DNA of 64,000 nucleotides, from NCBI GenBank assembly GCA_018648325.1, contig JABGRK010000017.1:1-64000 (forward strand), written 5' to 3'. The notes under the pieces are model-generated. The model worked only from the letters and a program-made list of their open reading frames with translations, was not told the origin of the DNA and made no database searches. This document shows positions 50,230 through 59,559 of this stretch, one piece after another. The DNA comes from Chloroflexota bacterium. GTDB lineage: Bacteria; Chloroflexota; Dehalococcoidia; JABGRK01. Position numbers and translations under genes: made by a program. Position 1 is the first letter of the stretch, and each line of letters opens with the position of its first letter.

Positions 50230-51587
50230 ATGACTGATCAGAAGCAAAAGAAAGAATCCATAGTAGTAGAAAATACTTTTCAATTGGTTCCTGATGTGAA
50301 AGATATGAGTATGGATATTCAATCGACCAAAGGTGATGACTGGTATCGTCTTCTTTTGGATATCGCTAACGACGGCCTTACCGTTCATTTGCTGACGCCT
50401 GGGAAAAAACCGGGCAAATTTATTGAGGCCAACAGGGTTATCTGTGAGCGTTTGGGGTACACAAGAGATGAACTATTAAAACTTTCGCCTTCGGATGTCA
50501 CACCTAAAAGCTATACCGATGTCCTGGCGGGCTTAAAGAAAAAGTTGCTTGGCAGCAAACACCTGATTTTTGAACTGGCGGAAAAAACTAGAGATGGCAG
50601 GGAGATACCCGTAGAGATCAATTCACATCTCTTTGAACGGGACGGTCAGCAGTACATACTATCTGTTTCACGAGATATCACCGGGCGCAAGCAGGCAGAT
50701 GTGGAGTTGACACAGGCGCGGGATAACCTTGAAAAGCAGGGGTCCCGATCAATAGAAGTACTGCATTATAGAAAAGACAAAACCATTTTCTCCGCTTTTT
50801 CATCGGTTACCATTATTAAGGATGCCAGTGGTGAGCCTGTGGGTGTGGTAACGGTTGTCAGGGATATGACCGAGCAGAAGCGTGCGAGGCCAAACTCAAG
50901 GAGTATTCGGAGAACCTGGAACAGATGGTTGAGGAAAGAACCGGCGAACTTACCGAGGTGCATGACAAGCTGATGAGATCGGAGAAACTGGCCGTAATAA
51001 ACAATTCTACCTACTATCTCAGAATGAAGATGGTCATTGGCGATGCTAAGGTTGCCAGACATATGGAGATTCTGGAGAGAGAGGTTTTCAGGTCCTCAGG
51101 TATTATCGATGGGCTCCTAGACTTTGCCCGCTCACGGGAGCCAAAGATTAATCAAGCGCGGATAGATCAAATTGTAGATGCTGTGCTTGAGCGCATCAAG
51201 TGGCCCGAAAATGTGCAGCTGGTGCGCAAGGATGACGGTTTACCTTTTATAGATGTGGATATTGAGCAGATTGGCAGGGTGTTTTCCAATATTATTAATA
51301 ACGCTTTGCAGTCTATGCCTGATGGCGGCGCGCTCAACATTGGCGCTTCAATTGACGATGGGTTTGTTTCAATTAAGATAACCGATACCGGCATTGGTGT
51401 TTCCATGAAAAATATTGATAAAATATTTGAACCATTGTTTACCACCCGCTCCGGTGTAGGTGGAACCGGTATAGGTCTTGCCATCTGCAAGTCTATCGTT
51501 GATGCCCATCGTGGTAGCATTGAAGTTAAAAGCAGTGAAGGCAAAGGCACCACCTTTACTATAAAATTTCCCCTTAACCAGAAATAA
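50230..51587 (+). pseudogene. decayed PAS-histidine kinase (frameshift and lost H-box)
   Basis: Two ORFs (50230-50973 and 50925-51587) are halves of one gene. The first has a PAS domain (WYRLLLDIANDGLTVHLL..., about 38-155) and part of a second PAS. The frame breaks near 50885: CGTGCGAGGCCAAACTC lacks one C relative to the expected R-A-E-A-K-L coding. After the shift come KLKEYSENLEQMVEERT and RSEKLA, but the following phospho-acceptor segment, present in the next gene as AIGQMASGIAHELRNPLA, is cleanly missing. The N-box, G-boxes and ATPase fold remain. It lies beside three intact paralogues. It could not autophosphorylate in the usual way. Confidence 0.85.
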
Positions 51588-51790
51588 AGTGGTTCATTTA
51601 ATCCCCATTTGCACATCTTTTACCTCAATCTCACTATGGCGTAGCTTGACATTCACCTTGCCTTAAGGGTACTATTGCTGGCACTAAAGGTAATTAGGTT
51701 TGTATTTTGTGAAAGGCTTTGGTTTTTTAAGAAGATAAATCTGTTACTGAAACATTTTAATAAAGTATCGGTTTGTCATGTTTTAAAAAA

Positions 51791-51812
51791 CCCTTTCTTT
51801 AGTAAAGAAGGG
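51791..51812. terminator. hairpin between the decayed and first intact PAS kinases
   Basis: CCCTTTCTTT pairs with AAAGAAGGG (one bulge), with A-rich and T-rich flanks. It lies 40 bases before the next start codon. Confidence 0.5.
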
Positions 51813-51850
51813 CTTTGCTGTTTTAAGTGGTTTGATGGTAGTGGGGAGCA

Positions 51851-54800
51851 ATGGCAAAAAAACAAAAATCTAACGATCAGTCCCATCCCGGCAATCCGTT
51901 TGATGAAAGATCGCGCCTGCATCGTATGATCGTGGATCATGCCGCCGACGCTGTTTTTGTTTACGAGCGTGTGGCTGATGGTGGGCGTGGTGAATTTATC
52001 GAGACTAATAAGGCCGCATGCGATATGCTGGGGTATACCAGAGCTGAGTTGCTCAAGATGCATCCGCAGGATATTGCTGATGAGGCAGGCATGGAGGACA
52101 AATTATCTGCCATACAAGAGCAGTTCCTTAATGAGAGACACGTTGTTTTTAACACTATGCATGTGGCCAAAGACGGCAGGAAAATTCCTGTCCAGATTAG
52201 CGCACATTTGTTTGAAATCGATGGCGATTTTATTACCTTAGCCATTTCCCATGATACTTCAGAGAGCACGGAGTCACAGCAGAAACTTGAGGCTAGTGAG
52301 CGCTGGTATCGCATGATCGTTGATAGCGCCAAGGACGCTGTTCTTGTCTATGATAGAACTCCGGAAGGTAAGCTGGGCAAGTTCGTCGATGTTAACAAGG
52401 CCGCCTGTGATTTGTATGGGTACACGCGTGAAGAGTTCCTCAGTATTTCTCCTCTAGAAATCAGTGCCGCTGATAACGTGGGATATTTCCGCAAACAGCA
52501 GGAACAGGCAACTTTCGGTGAAAAGATTATTGTTCAATCTACACATGTATCAAAAAATGGGCGAAAGTTTCCGGTGGAGATCAGCCGAAGCCTGTCTGAA
52601 ACAGATGGCAGACAGGTAGCTGTGTCTATCGTTCGTGATATATCCGAGCGCCAGCGTATACTGCAGGAGCTTGAGGATGCACGTGCCGGACTGAAGCAGC
52701 GTGTTGATGATCGCACGGTTCAGCTGCAGGAAAACAGCGAGCGAGTTACTGACCTGATCTCCACGATACATAACGCCGTTTACGTGTACAAAGCTGTGGA
52801 TAATGCAAATGACTTTGTATTGTCTGAATTTAACCATGCTGCTGAAGTAATGGAGGGTCGCAGCAGGCAAGAGGTCATTGGCAAGAATCTTACAGAATTT
52901 GCACCAAAGGCCAAGAACTCCGGGTTATTAATAGCACTTAGTACGATTTATAAAACGGGGAAACACGAGTATTACCCGCCATCAATATATAAAGATCGAC
53001 ATGGTGGCCCGGATTCATGGCGTGAGGCGTGGCTCTATAAGCTTAGTTCCGGAGAAATAGTAGCTGAATACAACGTTGTAACCGAACTTAAGCAGTCCGA
53101 AGAGGCGTTGAAAGCAAGTGAGCAGAAGACACGAGCCATTCTTGATGCCAGTCCCGATGTTATACATCTGATTGATAGCAATGGAATCATTCTGGCTTCC
53201 AACGAGGGTTTCGCAAAAAGAATGGGCTTGGAGTTAGATGATGTTGTTGGCACAAGCGTTTTTGATTACGGTACAACTGAATCAGCTCGCAGCAGGAAAG
53301 CAGCGCTTGATAAGGTTTTCAGCACGGGTAAGCCACTTCAACTCGAAGATGAAGCAATAACTGGTGTATTCGAGTCGTATATTTACCCTGTTTCTAATCC
53401 GGCAGGAGAAATATCGGCGGTTGCCATTTATGCCCGCGATATCTCCGAGCGCAAGCGTGCTGAACGGGAGTTGTTGGATAATGAGGCGAAATTCAAGACA
53501 ATCTCGCATGAATCGCTACAGGGCATTGTGATAACAAAAGATCAGACCATAGTCTATGTCAATCCAGCGTTTGAAGATCTTTTTGGATATACCATGGAGA
53601 AGTTGAATGCGCTTTCTCCAGAACAGCGTATTGAAAGAACTTATGTTGATGATCGTGAGAGGATTGTCCAATACCATCAAGAGCGTTTTGAGGGGAAAGA
53701 TGTCCCGGAAAGTATAGAGTATCGCATAGTGCGCAAGGACGAAACGGTGAGATGGATCGAGAGCCGTTCGTCCACAATAGAGTTTCAAGGGGGGCCGGCG
53801 ATTTTATCCGTTTGCATTGACACTACCGAGCGCAAACGTGCCGAGGCGGAAATTCATAAGCTGGGTAGCGCCGTTGATCAGTCTATTGATGGAATAGCTA
53901 TAAATGACCATACCCACAAAATAACATATGCAAATACAACCTATGCTTCTATGCATGGCTACAGCCCACAGGAGTTAAAAGATATAACCTTCAGGGATCT
54001 CATTCTGGGTGGCCAAGGTGGTGTCTGGCCGGTTATTCGGGAATCCGTAGGGAACACCGATTCATGGTCGGGCGAAATAGACCACCTTAGAAAAGACGGG
54101 ACAACTTTTCCTGCGTATATCTCGATTACCAAGCTTAGGGATGATAATGGTCAGCAAATAGGTGTGCTTTCCATTTGCCGTGATATCACTGATCGCAAGC
54201 ATGCCGAGCAATCGTTAAGAGAAAGTGAGTGCAACCTTACCCAAGCGCAGTCTATGGCTCATATAGGTCATTGGAAACTGGACGTGATTACTCAGGAAGT
54301 CGAGGGATCAGATGAACTTTTTCGCATTTTTGGTTTAAGCTCCAAAGAGGCCACACTGGAAGCATTTACGGGAGTAGTACACCCTGATGACAGGGAATAC
54401 GATTTATTTCATATCAGAAGAGGGATGGAAACCGGTGAACCGTGGGATATCGAACATCGCTTGATCTGTAAGGATGGTACTCAGAAACATGTCCATGCCA
54501 TTGGTGAAGCGCTCAAGGACGATAAAGGTAAAATCGTTGCGTTGGTGGGCACCGTTCAGGACATCACCGATCGCAAGCGTGATGAGGTAAAGCTAAAGGA
54601 TTATTCGGATAACCTAGCGCAGATGGTTAAGGATGGGGCACAGCAACTGGCTGATAGTGAAGAGAAGTTCCGTCTCATCGTGAACAGCACCAACGATGCT
54701 ATATACGTTTCGCAAAAGCTGGGTGATGAATCTTTCAGGATTATGGAGGTCAATCAAACGCTTAGCGATATGCTGGGCTATAGTAAAGAAGAAGTGCTCA

Positions 54801-55723
54801 ACATGTTGCCGATAGACCTGGTATCTCCTCATGGGGCTAAGCTGTCGATGGCAGCCAAAGATAGTCTGGATTTAGAAGATCACATAGTCTATGAAACAGA
54901 GTTTTTATCCAAGTCCGGTAAAAAGATTCCGGCAGAGGTTGGCGCACGTCTGTTTATCTATAAAGGACTGCGTACTATAGTATCGATCATACGTGATATA
55001 ACAGATCGCAAAGAAACGGCAAAGAAACTTGTTGATGCACAACAACGGCTGGCGCGTTCCGAGAAGCTGGCTGCTATTGGTCAGATGGCCTCTGGCATAG
55101 CGCATGAGTTGCGCAATCCGCTGGCGGTTGTTAACAATGCTGCCTACTACATCAAGCTCAAGATGGGCGGTAACGATGAAACGCTGGATAAACACTTAAG
55201 TATTATGGAGAAGGAGATATTCCGTTCCAGCGGCATAATTGCGGGGCTGCTGGACTTTGCACGTACTAGAGAGCCTCAGCTAAAAGCAGTAGATCTCAAT
55301 GAATTCGTTAGAGCAGTCGTGTCCGGTTTATCAATACCAGAAGCTGTGAAATTGACATCTGAATTTCACAGTGGTCGGCTCGAAATTGCAATCGACACTG
55401 AGCAGATAAAGCGTGTGTTGATCAACATGGTTAACAATGCTGTTCAGTCTATGCCCAAAGGTGGCGAACTGCTCATTAAAATTGAGTTGAGTCAGGGTTA
55501 TGCCCAGATTCATATAACTGACACTGGCGTTGGTATTTCCCGCGAGCATCAGCGCCAAATATTCGAACCGCTGTTTACAACGCGTTCTGCTGAGGGGGGC
55601 ACCGGCATCGGCCTTTCCATATGCAAGTCTGTTATTAAAGCGCATCGTGGGGATATAAAGGTGAACAGCTCAATGGGCAAGGGGACAACGTTTATCATAA
55701 AACTGCCTATTGGCGATCAGTAA
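51851..55723 (+). CDS. cytoplasmic multi-PAS sensor histidine kinase, 1290 aa
   Basis: A kinase with about eight PAS domains and no TM segments. PAS starts are near residues 18, 150, 300, 425, 545, 670, 800 and 935, most ending in the D-I-T/S-x-R-K PAC motif. A coiled coil lies at about 270-300. HisKA has SEKLAAIGQMASGIAHELRNPLAVVNNA (about 1070-1097), and HATPase has NMVNNAVQSMP, DTGVGI and GGTGIGLSICKSV (about 1175-1285). Several PAS units contain conserved Asn/Cys residues and may bind small ligands or flavin. No response regulator is adjacent, so its partner is elsewhere. It belongs to a paralogous tandem array. Confidence 0.93.
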   Translation: MAKKQKSNDQSHPGNPFDERSRLHRMIVDHAADAVFVYERVADGGRGEFIETNKAACDMLGYTRAELLKMHPQDIADEAGMEDKLSAIQEQFLNERHVVFNTMHVAKDGRKIPVQISAHLFEIDGDFITLAISHDTSESTESQQKLEASERWYRMIVDSAKDAVLVYDRTPEGKLGKFVDVNKAACDLYGYTREEFLSISPLEISAADNVGYFRKQQEQATFGEKIIVQSTHVSKNGRKFPVEISRSLSETDGRQVAVSIVRDISERQRILQELEDARAGLKQRVDDRTVQLQENSERVTDLISTIHNAVYVYKAVDNANDFVLSEFNHAAEVMEGRSRQEVIGKNLTEFAPKAKNSGLLIALSTIYKTGKHEYYPPSIYKDRHGGPDSWREAWLYKLSSGEIVAEYNVVTELKQSEEALKASEQKTRAILDASPDVIHLIDSNGIILASNEGFAKRMGLELDDVVGTSVFDYGTTESARSRKAALDKVFSTGKPLQLEDEAITGVFESYIYPVSNPAGEISAVAIYARDISERKRAERELLDNEAKFKTISHESLQGIVITKDQTIVYVNPAFEDLFGYTMEKLNALSPEQRIERTYVDDRERIVQYHQERFEGKDVPESIEYRIVRKDETVRWIESRSSTIEFQGGPAILSVCIDTTERKRAEAEIHKLGSAVDQSIDGIAINDHTHKITYANTTYASMHGYSPQELKDITFRDLILGGQGGVWPVIRESVGNTDSWSGEIDHLRKDGTTFPAYISITKLRDDNGQQIGVLSICRDITDRKHAEQSLRESECNLTQAQSMAHIGHWKLDVITQEVEGSDELFRIFGLSSKEATLEAFTGVVHPDDREYDLFHIRRGMETGEPWDIEHRLICKDGTQKHVHAIGEALKDDKGKIVALVGTVQDITDRKRDEVKLKDYSDNLAQMVKDGAQQLADSEEKFRLIVNSTNDAIYVSQKLGDESFRIMEVNQTLSDMLGYSKEEVLNMLPIDLVSPHGAKLSMAAKDSLDLEDHIVYETEFLSKSGKKIPAEVGARLFIYKGLRTIVSIIRDITDRKETAKKLVDAQQRLARSEKLAAIGQMASGIAHELRNPLAVVNNAAYYIKLKMGGNDETLDKHLSIMEKEIFRSSGIIAGLLDFARTREPQLKAVDLNEFVRAVVSGLSIPEAVKLTSEFHSGRLEIAIDTEQIKRVLINMVNNAVQSMPKGGELLIKIELSQGYAQIHITDTGVGISREHQRQIFEPLFTTRSAEGGTGIGLSICKSVIKAHRGDIKVNSSMGKGTTFIIKLPIGDQ

Positions 55724-55744
55724 CATCATTTTTTTAAAAGGGCC

Positions 55745-58700
55745 TTGTTGCTTATGTTAGACCAGAATAAAAAAGATAAGCGTGTTGAAGAATCGATGGG
55801 TCAAAGCGATAAAATGCTCAGAGACATGCTTGAAATGGCGAACGAGGGTGTCCTTTCCACTGACCCCAGGGAAGGAACAATTATCTATGCTAATCCTGCT
55901 GCAGCCAGAATATTTGGCTACGATAGCCCTGATGAGTTAGTTGGCAAGTCTTATGTAAATTTCTACGCCTATCCCGACCAGAGGGCTTTCATCCTAAAGC
56001 GTTTGGAAAAAACCGGATCCGTTACCAATTTTGAGACGACCATGATTAAAAAAGATGGTCGCAAAGTAGATGTTTTGACTACTGTGGCAGCGCAGAAAGA
56101 TGCAAATGGAAAGATTTTCAGGGCGGACGGTTTCTTTACCGATATCACCGAGCGCCAGCATGTCCAGGAAGAGATAGCCAGGCTGGGCAGTGCTGTAGAT
56201 CAATCCATCGATGGAATAGCTATTTCGGATACCGAACGTTACGTTGTATATGCCAATAAAGCGTTTGCCGATATTCATGGTTATCTGCCCGAAGAGGTAA
56301 TTGGCAAGATGAGACTCAGGGATTTTTACCCTGAGGAAATCCCGATGTATGAAGCAATAAAGAACAAATTGGCATCACAGGGTTCAGGCGTAATTGATGA
56401 GGAGCGTATAAAAAAAGACGGCACGGTATTTCCTGCTTTCGCCTCCTTTTCCAGGTTAACCAATGAAGCTGGAGAACCGACAGGTTTTGTTGCCGTTGTA
56501 AAGGACATTACCGAGCGTAAGCAGGCAGAAACAGAGATAGCTAAATTAAGTTCAGTCGTTGCGCAGTCTATCGATGGTATCGCCATTGCCGATATAGATG
56601 GACTTATAACATATGTAAACCTGGCTTATGCCCAGATGCATGGATATACGCCACAGGAAATGGTGGGAATAAGGCTGAGGAAACTGAATAAAAGGGTTAT
56701 TTCCGGCCAATTCCGTACTAGTACTATTGGGGATATTCTTCAGCAGCAAGACGTCTCCACGTTGGAAGTTGAGCACTACAGACAAGATGGTTCGTATTTC
56801 CCTGCGCTTATCTCCCTTTCCTTCCTCAGGGATGAAAAAGGCGATCCTGCCGGTGTGGCAAGCATTGCCAACGATATAACCGAGCGTAAGCGTGTTCAGG
56901 AAGACGTAAAGAGACTGGGCAATGCTGTGGAACAGTCTATCGATGGCATCGCCATGTCCGATACGGGACCGAGGCTGACCTTCGTGAATCAGGCATTTGC
57001 TCAGATGCATGGTTATACGGTAGATGAAATGCTGGGCATGAAAGTTGAAGGAATACACTCTAAGCAGCAGCAAAAAGAGTTTGAGAGCCGCATAGGCCAG
57101 ATTGCAAGTGAAGGTTACTGGGCTGGTGAGATAGGACATATGCGCAAGGACGGCTCTACTTTCCCCACCTTTATGACCACCACCATGCTCAAGGATGATG
57201 ATGGCAATCCCACCGGTATTATGGTGGTTACCAGGGATATCACCGAAACTAAACGTGTCGAGGAATCGGTAAGGGAAAGCAGTGAAAGGGTTGTCGACCT
57301 GATCGCCTCACTGCATAATGCCGTTTTTGTATATATGGCCATAGATGACGGCCAAAACTTTGTGTTTACCGAATTCAACTATGCGGCGGAAGAGATTGAG
57401 GGCTTTTCAAGGGATGAGATCATTGGCAAGAGTGTTAGTGAAGTCTCTCCAAGGGCCAAGGGATCAGGATTGATAAAAGCACTTCAAAGAGTTTATAAAA
57501 CGGGAAAACCTGAGCATTACCCTCCGTCAATTTACAAAAATCGAGGCGGTGGCCCTGATATATGGCGTGAGGTTTGGCTTTATAAGCTTAATTCCGGAGA
57601 GGTAGTGGCTGAGTACAGTGACGTTACTGGTCTCAAGAGTACAGAGGAGACGCTTAAGCAAAATGAACAGCGTTTCCGTTCTGTTACCGAGACTGCAGCT
57701 GATGCGATTATCTCTATTGATAGCCAAGGGCTGATAACTCTCTGGAATAATGAGGCCGAGAGGATGTTCGGTTACGAGCGAGACGAGATTATTGGGAAGT
57801 CCGTTTCTGCTATCATGCCGCAGGAATTTCAGGATGCACATACCAAGGCTGTAAAACGCGTGGTGACCACCGGTAAAAAGAAGATAATGGGGCAGAAGGT
57901 CGAGATATTGGCCATAAGAAAAGACGGTACCAGGTTCCCCATAGAGCTTACTCTTGCCGATTGGAAAATGGGCAGCCAGGTGTTCTTCACCGCTGTAATC
58001 CGCGATATAACTGAGCGCAAACGTATCCAGGAAGAGATATCCAGACTGGCCAAGTTCCCCAGCCAGAATCCTAATCCGGTGCTGCGTGTCGATGAAGATG
58101 GTATTGTCATTTATGCTAATGATGCCAGCGTACCTTTACTCAAACATTTTGGCTGTCAGGCAAACGAATACCTGCCACAGGATTGGCGGAAAAAGGTGTC
58201 AAACGCAATCAACTCGGGCGTTGCCACAAGTGTTGATGTTGAGTATCAGGACAGGGTGATGTCTATGACACTTGCCCCTATATTAGACCTGAGGCAGGTT
58301 AATATGTACGGGCTTGATGTAACTGAGCGCAGGCGCATGGAAAAGGAACTCCAGCAATATTCCCATAGTCTTGAGGAGATGGTTACCGAAAGAACCCGTG
58401 ACCTGCAATATAGCGAGGAGTGGCAACGCATATTGCTTGCTTCGGCCAATGATGCTGTGTATGCCTACTACAGAGATGAAAATGGCGTGGCAAGTAAATT
58501 TACTGAGGCAAATGCCGCTGCCACTCAAATGCTGGGGTATAGCAGAGCCGAGTTTATTGAAATGACTCCTTTTGATTTAACATCCCCGGATGACAAAGGC
58601 AAGGATTATAAACTCAGAAGAGAACATTTATATAGAGACAAACGTGTAGTTTTTGAGTCGGTACATGTGGCAAAAAACGGGACCAAGATACCCGTTGAAG

Positions 58701-59494
58701 TAAGTGCAAGCCTGTTTTCATACAAGGATAAAAGTATGTCACTCAATATTGTCCGTGATATCACCGAACGCAAAAAGGCGGAGCAGGAGATTCAGCAGAC
58801 ACATGAGAGGATGCTTCGTTCTGAGAAGATGGCGGCTATCGGGCAGTTTTCTGCTGGTATAGCGCATGACCTTCGTAATCCACTTAATGTGATCAACAAC
58901 GCGGTGCACCTGCTCAGACTAAGCGACATGGGTGGTGATGAGAGGGTGGGTAAGTACTTGCGAATTCTTGAAGATGAGTCCTGGAAATCGAATGATATTA
59001 TCAGCAAACTTATGGATTTTGCCCGTACCCAGGCGCCGATACTTGCGCCGGTACGGTTGTATACGATTATTAATAACTGTTTAGCTGGTTTCCTGCCACC
59101 TGAAAACATTGAAGTTGTCGTGGATAAGGGAGAACTGATGTCTAGGTTGCCGGACGTTTTGGCTGATGCAGGGCAGATGGGGCGCGTTTTTTCTAACCTG
59201 ATGAATAATTCAGCTGATGCAATGCCAGACGGAGGAAAGATAACCATTAGCGCAAAGGCCGACAGCAAATATGTAATTGCCCGGTTTAAGGATACAGGTA
59301 CCGGCATAGCCAGTCAAAACATTGAAAAGATATTTGAGCCGCTTTTTAGCACAAAACACGCAATTGGTGGGACAGGCATAGGGCTTGCCGCCTCAAAGGC
59401 CATAATTGATGCGCACAATGGCATTATTGCAGTAAAAAGCACGGAAGGTCAGGGGACCACTTTTACCGTAAAGCTGCTCGTGGCAAAAAAGTGA
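55745..59494 (+). CDS. cytoplasmic multi-PAS sensor histidine kinase, 1249 aa
   Basis: Second intact member of the array, 21 bases after the first, probably co-transcribed. About eight PAS domains start near 26, 145, 265, 390, 515, 640, 760 and 900. Three carry the near-identical SIDGIAI segment (LGSAVDQSIDGIAIS, LSSVVAQSIDGIAIA, LGNAVEQSIDGIAMS), a sign of internal duplication. A coiled coil precedes the last PAS. HisKA has SEKMAAIGQFSAGIAHDLRNPLNVINNA (about 1025), and HATPase has MNNSADAMP and GGTGIGLAASKAI. No TM segments, no adjacent regulator. Confidence 0.93.
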   Translation: MLLMLDQNKKDKRVEESMGQSDKMLRDMLEMANEGVLSTDPREGTIIYANPAAARIFGYDSPDELVGKSYVNFYAYPDQRAFILKRLEKTGSVTNFETTMIKKDGRKVDVLTTVAAQKDANGKIFRADGFFTDITERQHVQEEIARLGSAVDQSIDGIAISDTERYVVYANKAFADIHGYLPEEVIGKMRLRDFYPEEIPMYEAIKNKLASQGSGVIDEERIKKDGTVFPAFASFSRLTNEAGEPTGFVAVVKDITERKQAETEIAKLSSVVAQSIDGIAIADIDGLITYVNLAYAQMHGYTPQEMVGIRLRKLNKRVISGQFRTSTIGDILQQQDVSTLEVEHYRQDGSYFPALISLSFLRDEKGDPAGVASIANDITERKRVQEDVKRLGNAVEQSIDGIAMSDTGPRLTFVNQAFAQMHGYTVDEMLGMKVEGIHSKQQQKEFESRIGQIASEGYWAGEIGHMRKDGSTFPTFMTTTMLKDDDGNPTGIMVVTRDITETKRVEESVRESSERVVDLIASLHNAVFVYMAIDDGQNFVFTEFNYAAEEIEGFSRDEIIGKSVSEVSPRAKGSGLIKALQRVYKTGKPEHYPPSIYKNRGGGPDIWREVWLYKLNSGEVVAEYSDVTGLKSTEETLKQNEQRFRSVTETAADAIISIDSQGLITLWNNEAERMFGYERDEIIGKSVSAIMPQEFQDAHTKAVKRVVTTGKKKIMGQKVEILAIRKDGTRFPIELTLADWKMGSQVFFTAVIRDITERKRIQEEISRLAKFPSQNPNPVLRVDEDGIVIYANDASVPLLKHFGCQANEYLPQDWRKKVSNAINSGVATSVDVEYQDRVMSMTLAPILDLRQVNMYGLDVTERRRMEKELQQYSHSLEEMVTERTRDLQYSEEWQRILLASANDAVYAYYRDENGVASKFTEANAAATQMLGYSRAEFIEMTPFDLTSPDDKGKDYKLRREHLYRDKRVVFESVHVAKNGTKIPVEVSASLFSYKDKSMSLNIVRDITERKKAEQEIQQTHERMLRSEKMAAIGQFSAGIAHDLRNPLNVINNAVHLLRLSDMGGDERVGKYLRILEDESWKSNDIISKLMDFARTQAPILAPVRLYTIINNCLAGFLPPENIEVVVDKGELMSRLPDVLADAGQMGRVFSNLMNNSADAMPDGGKITISAKADSKYVIARFKDTGTGIASQNIEKIFEPLFSTKHAIGGTGIGLAASKAIIDAHNGIIAVKSTEGQGTTFTVKLLVAKK

Positions 59495-59559
59495 GCGTGT
59501 GCTTTTAAGTATGGTTCAAGTATTGTTATAATCAAGCCAGAGATTTTAATTATGGATGG

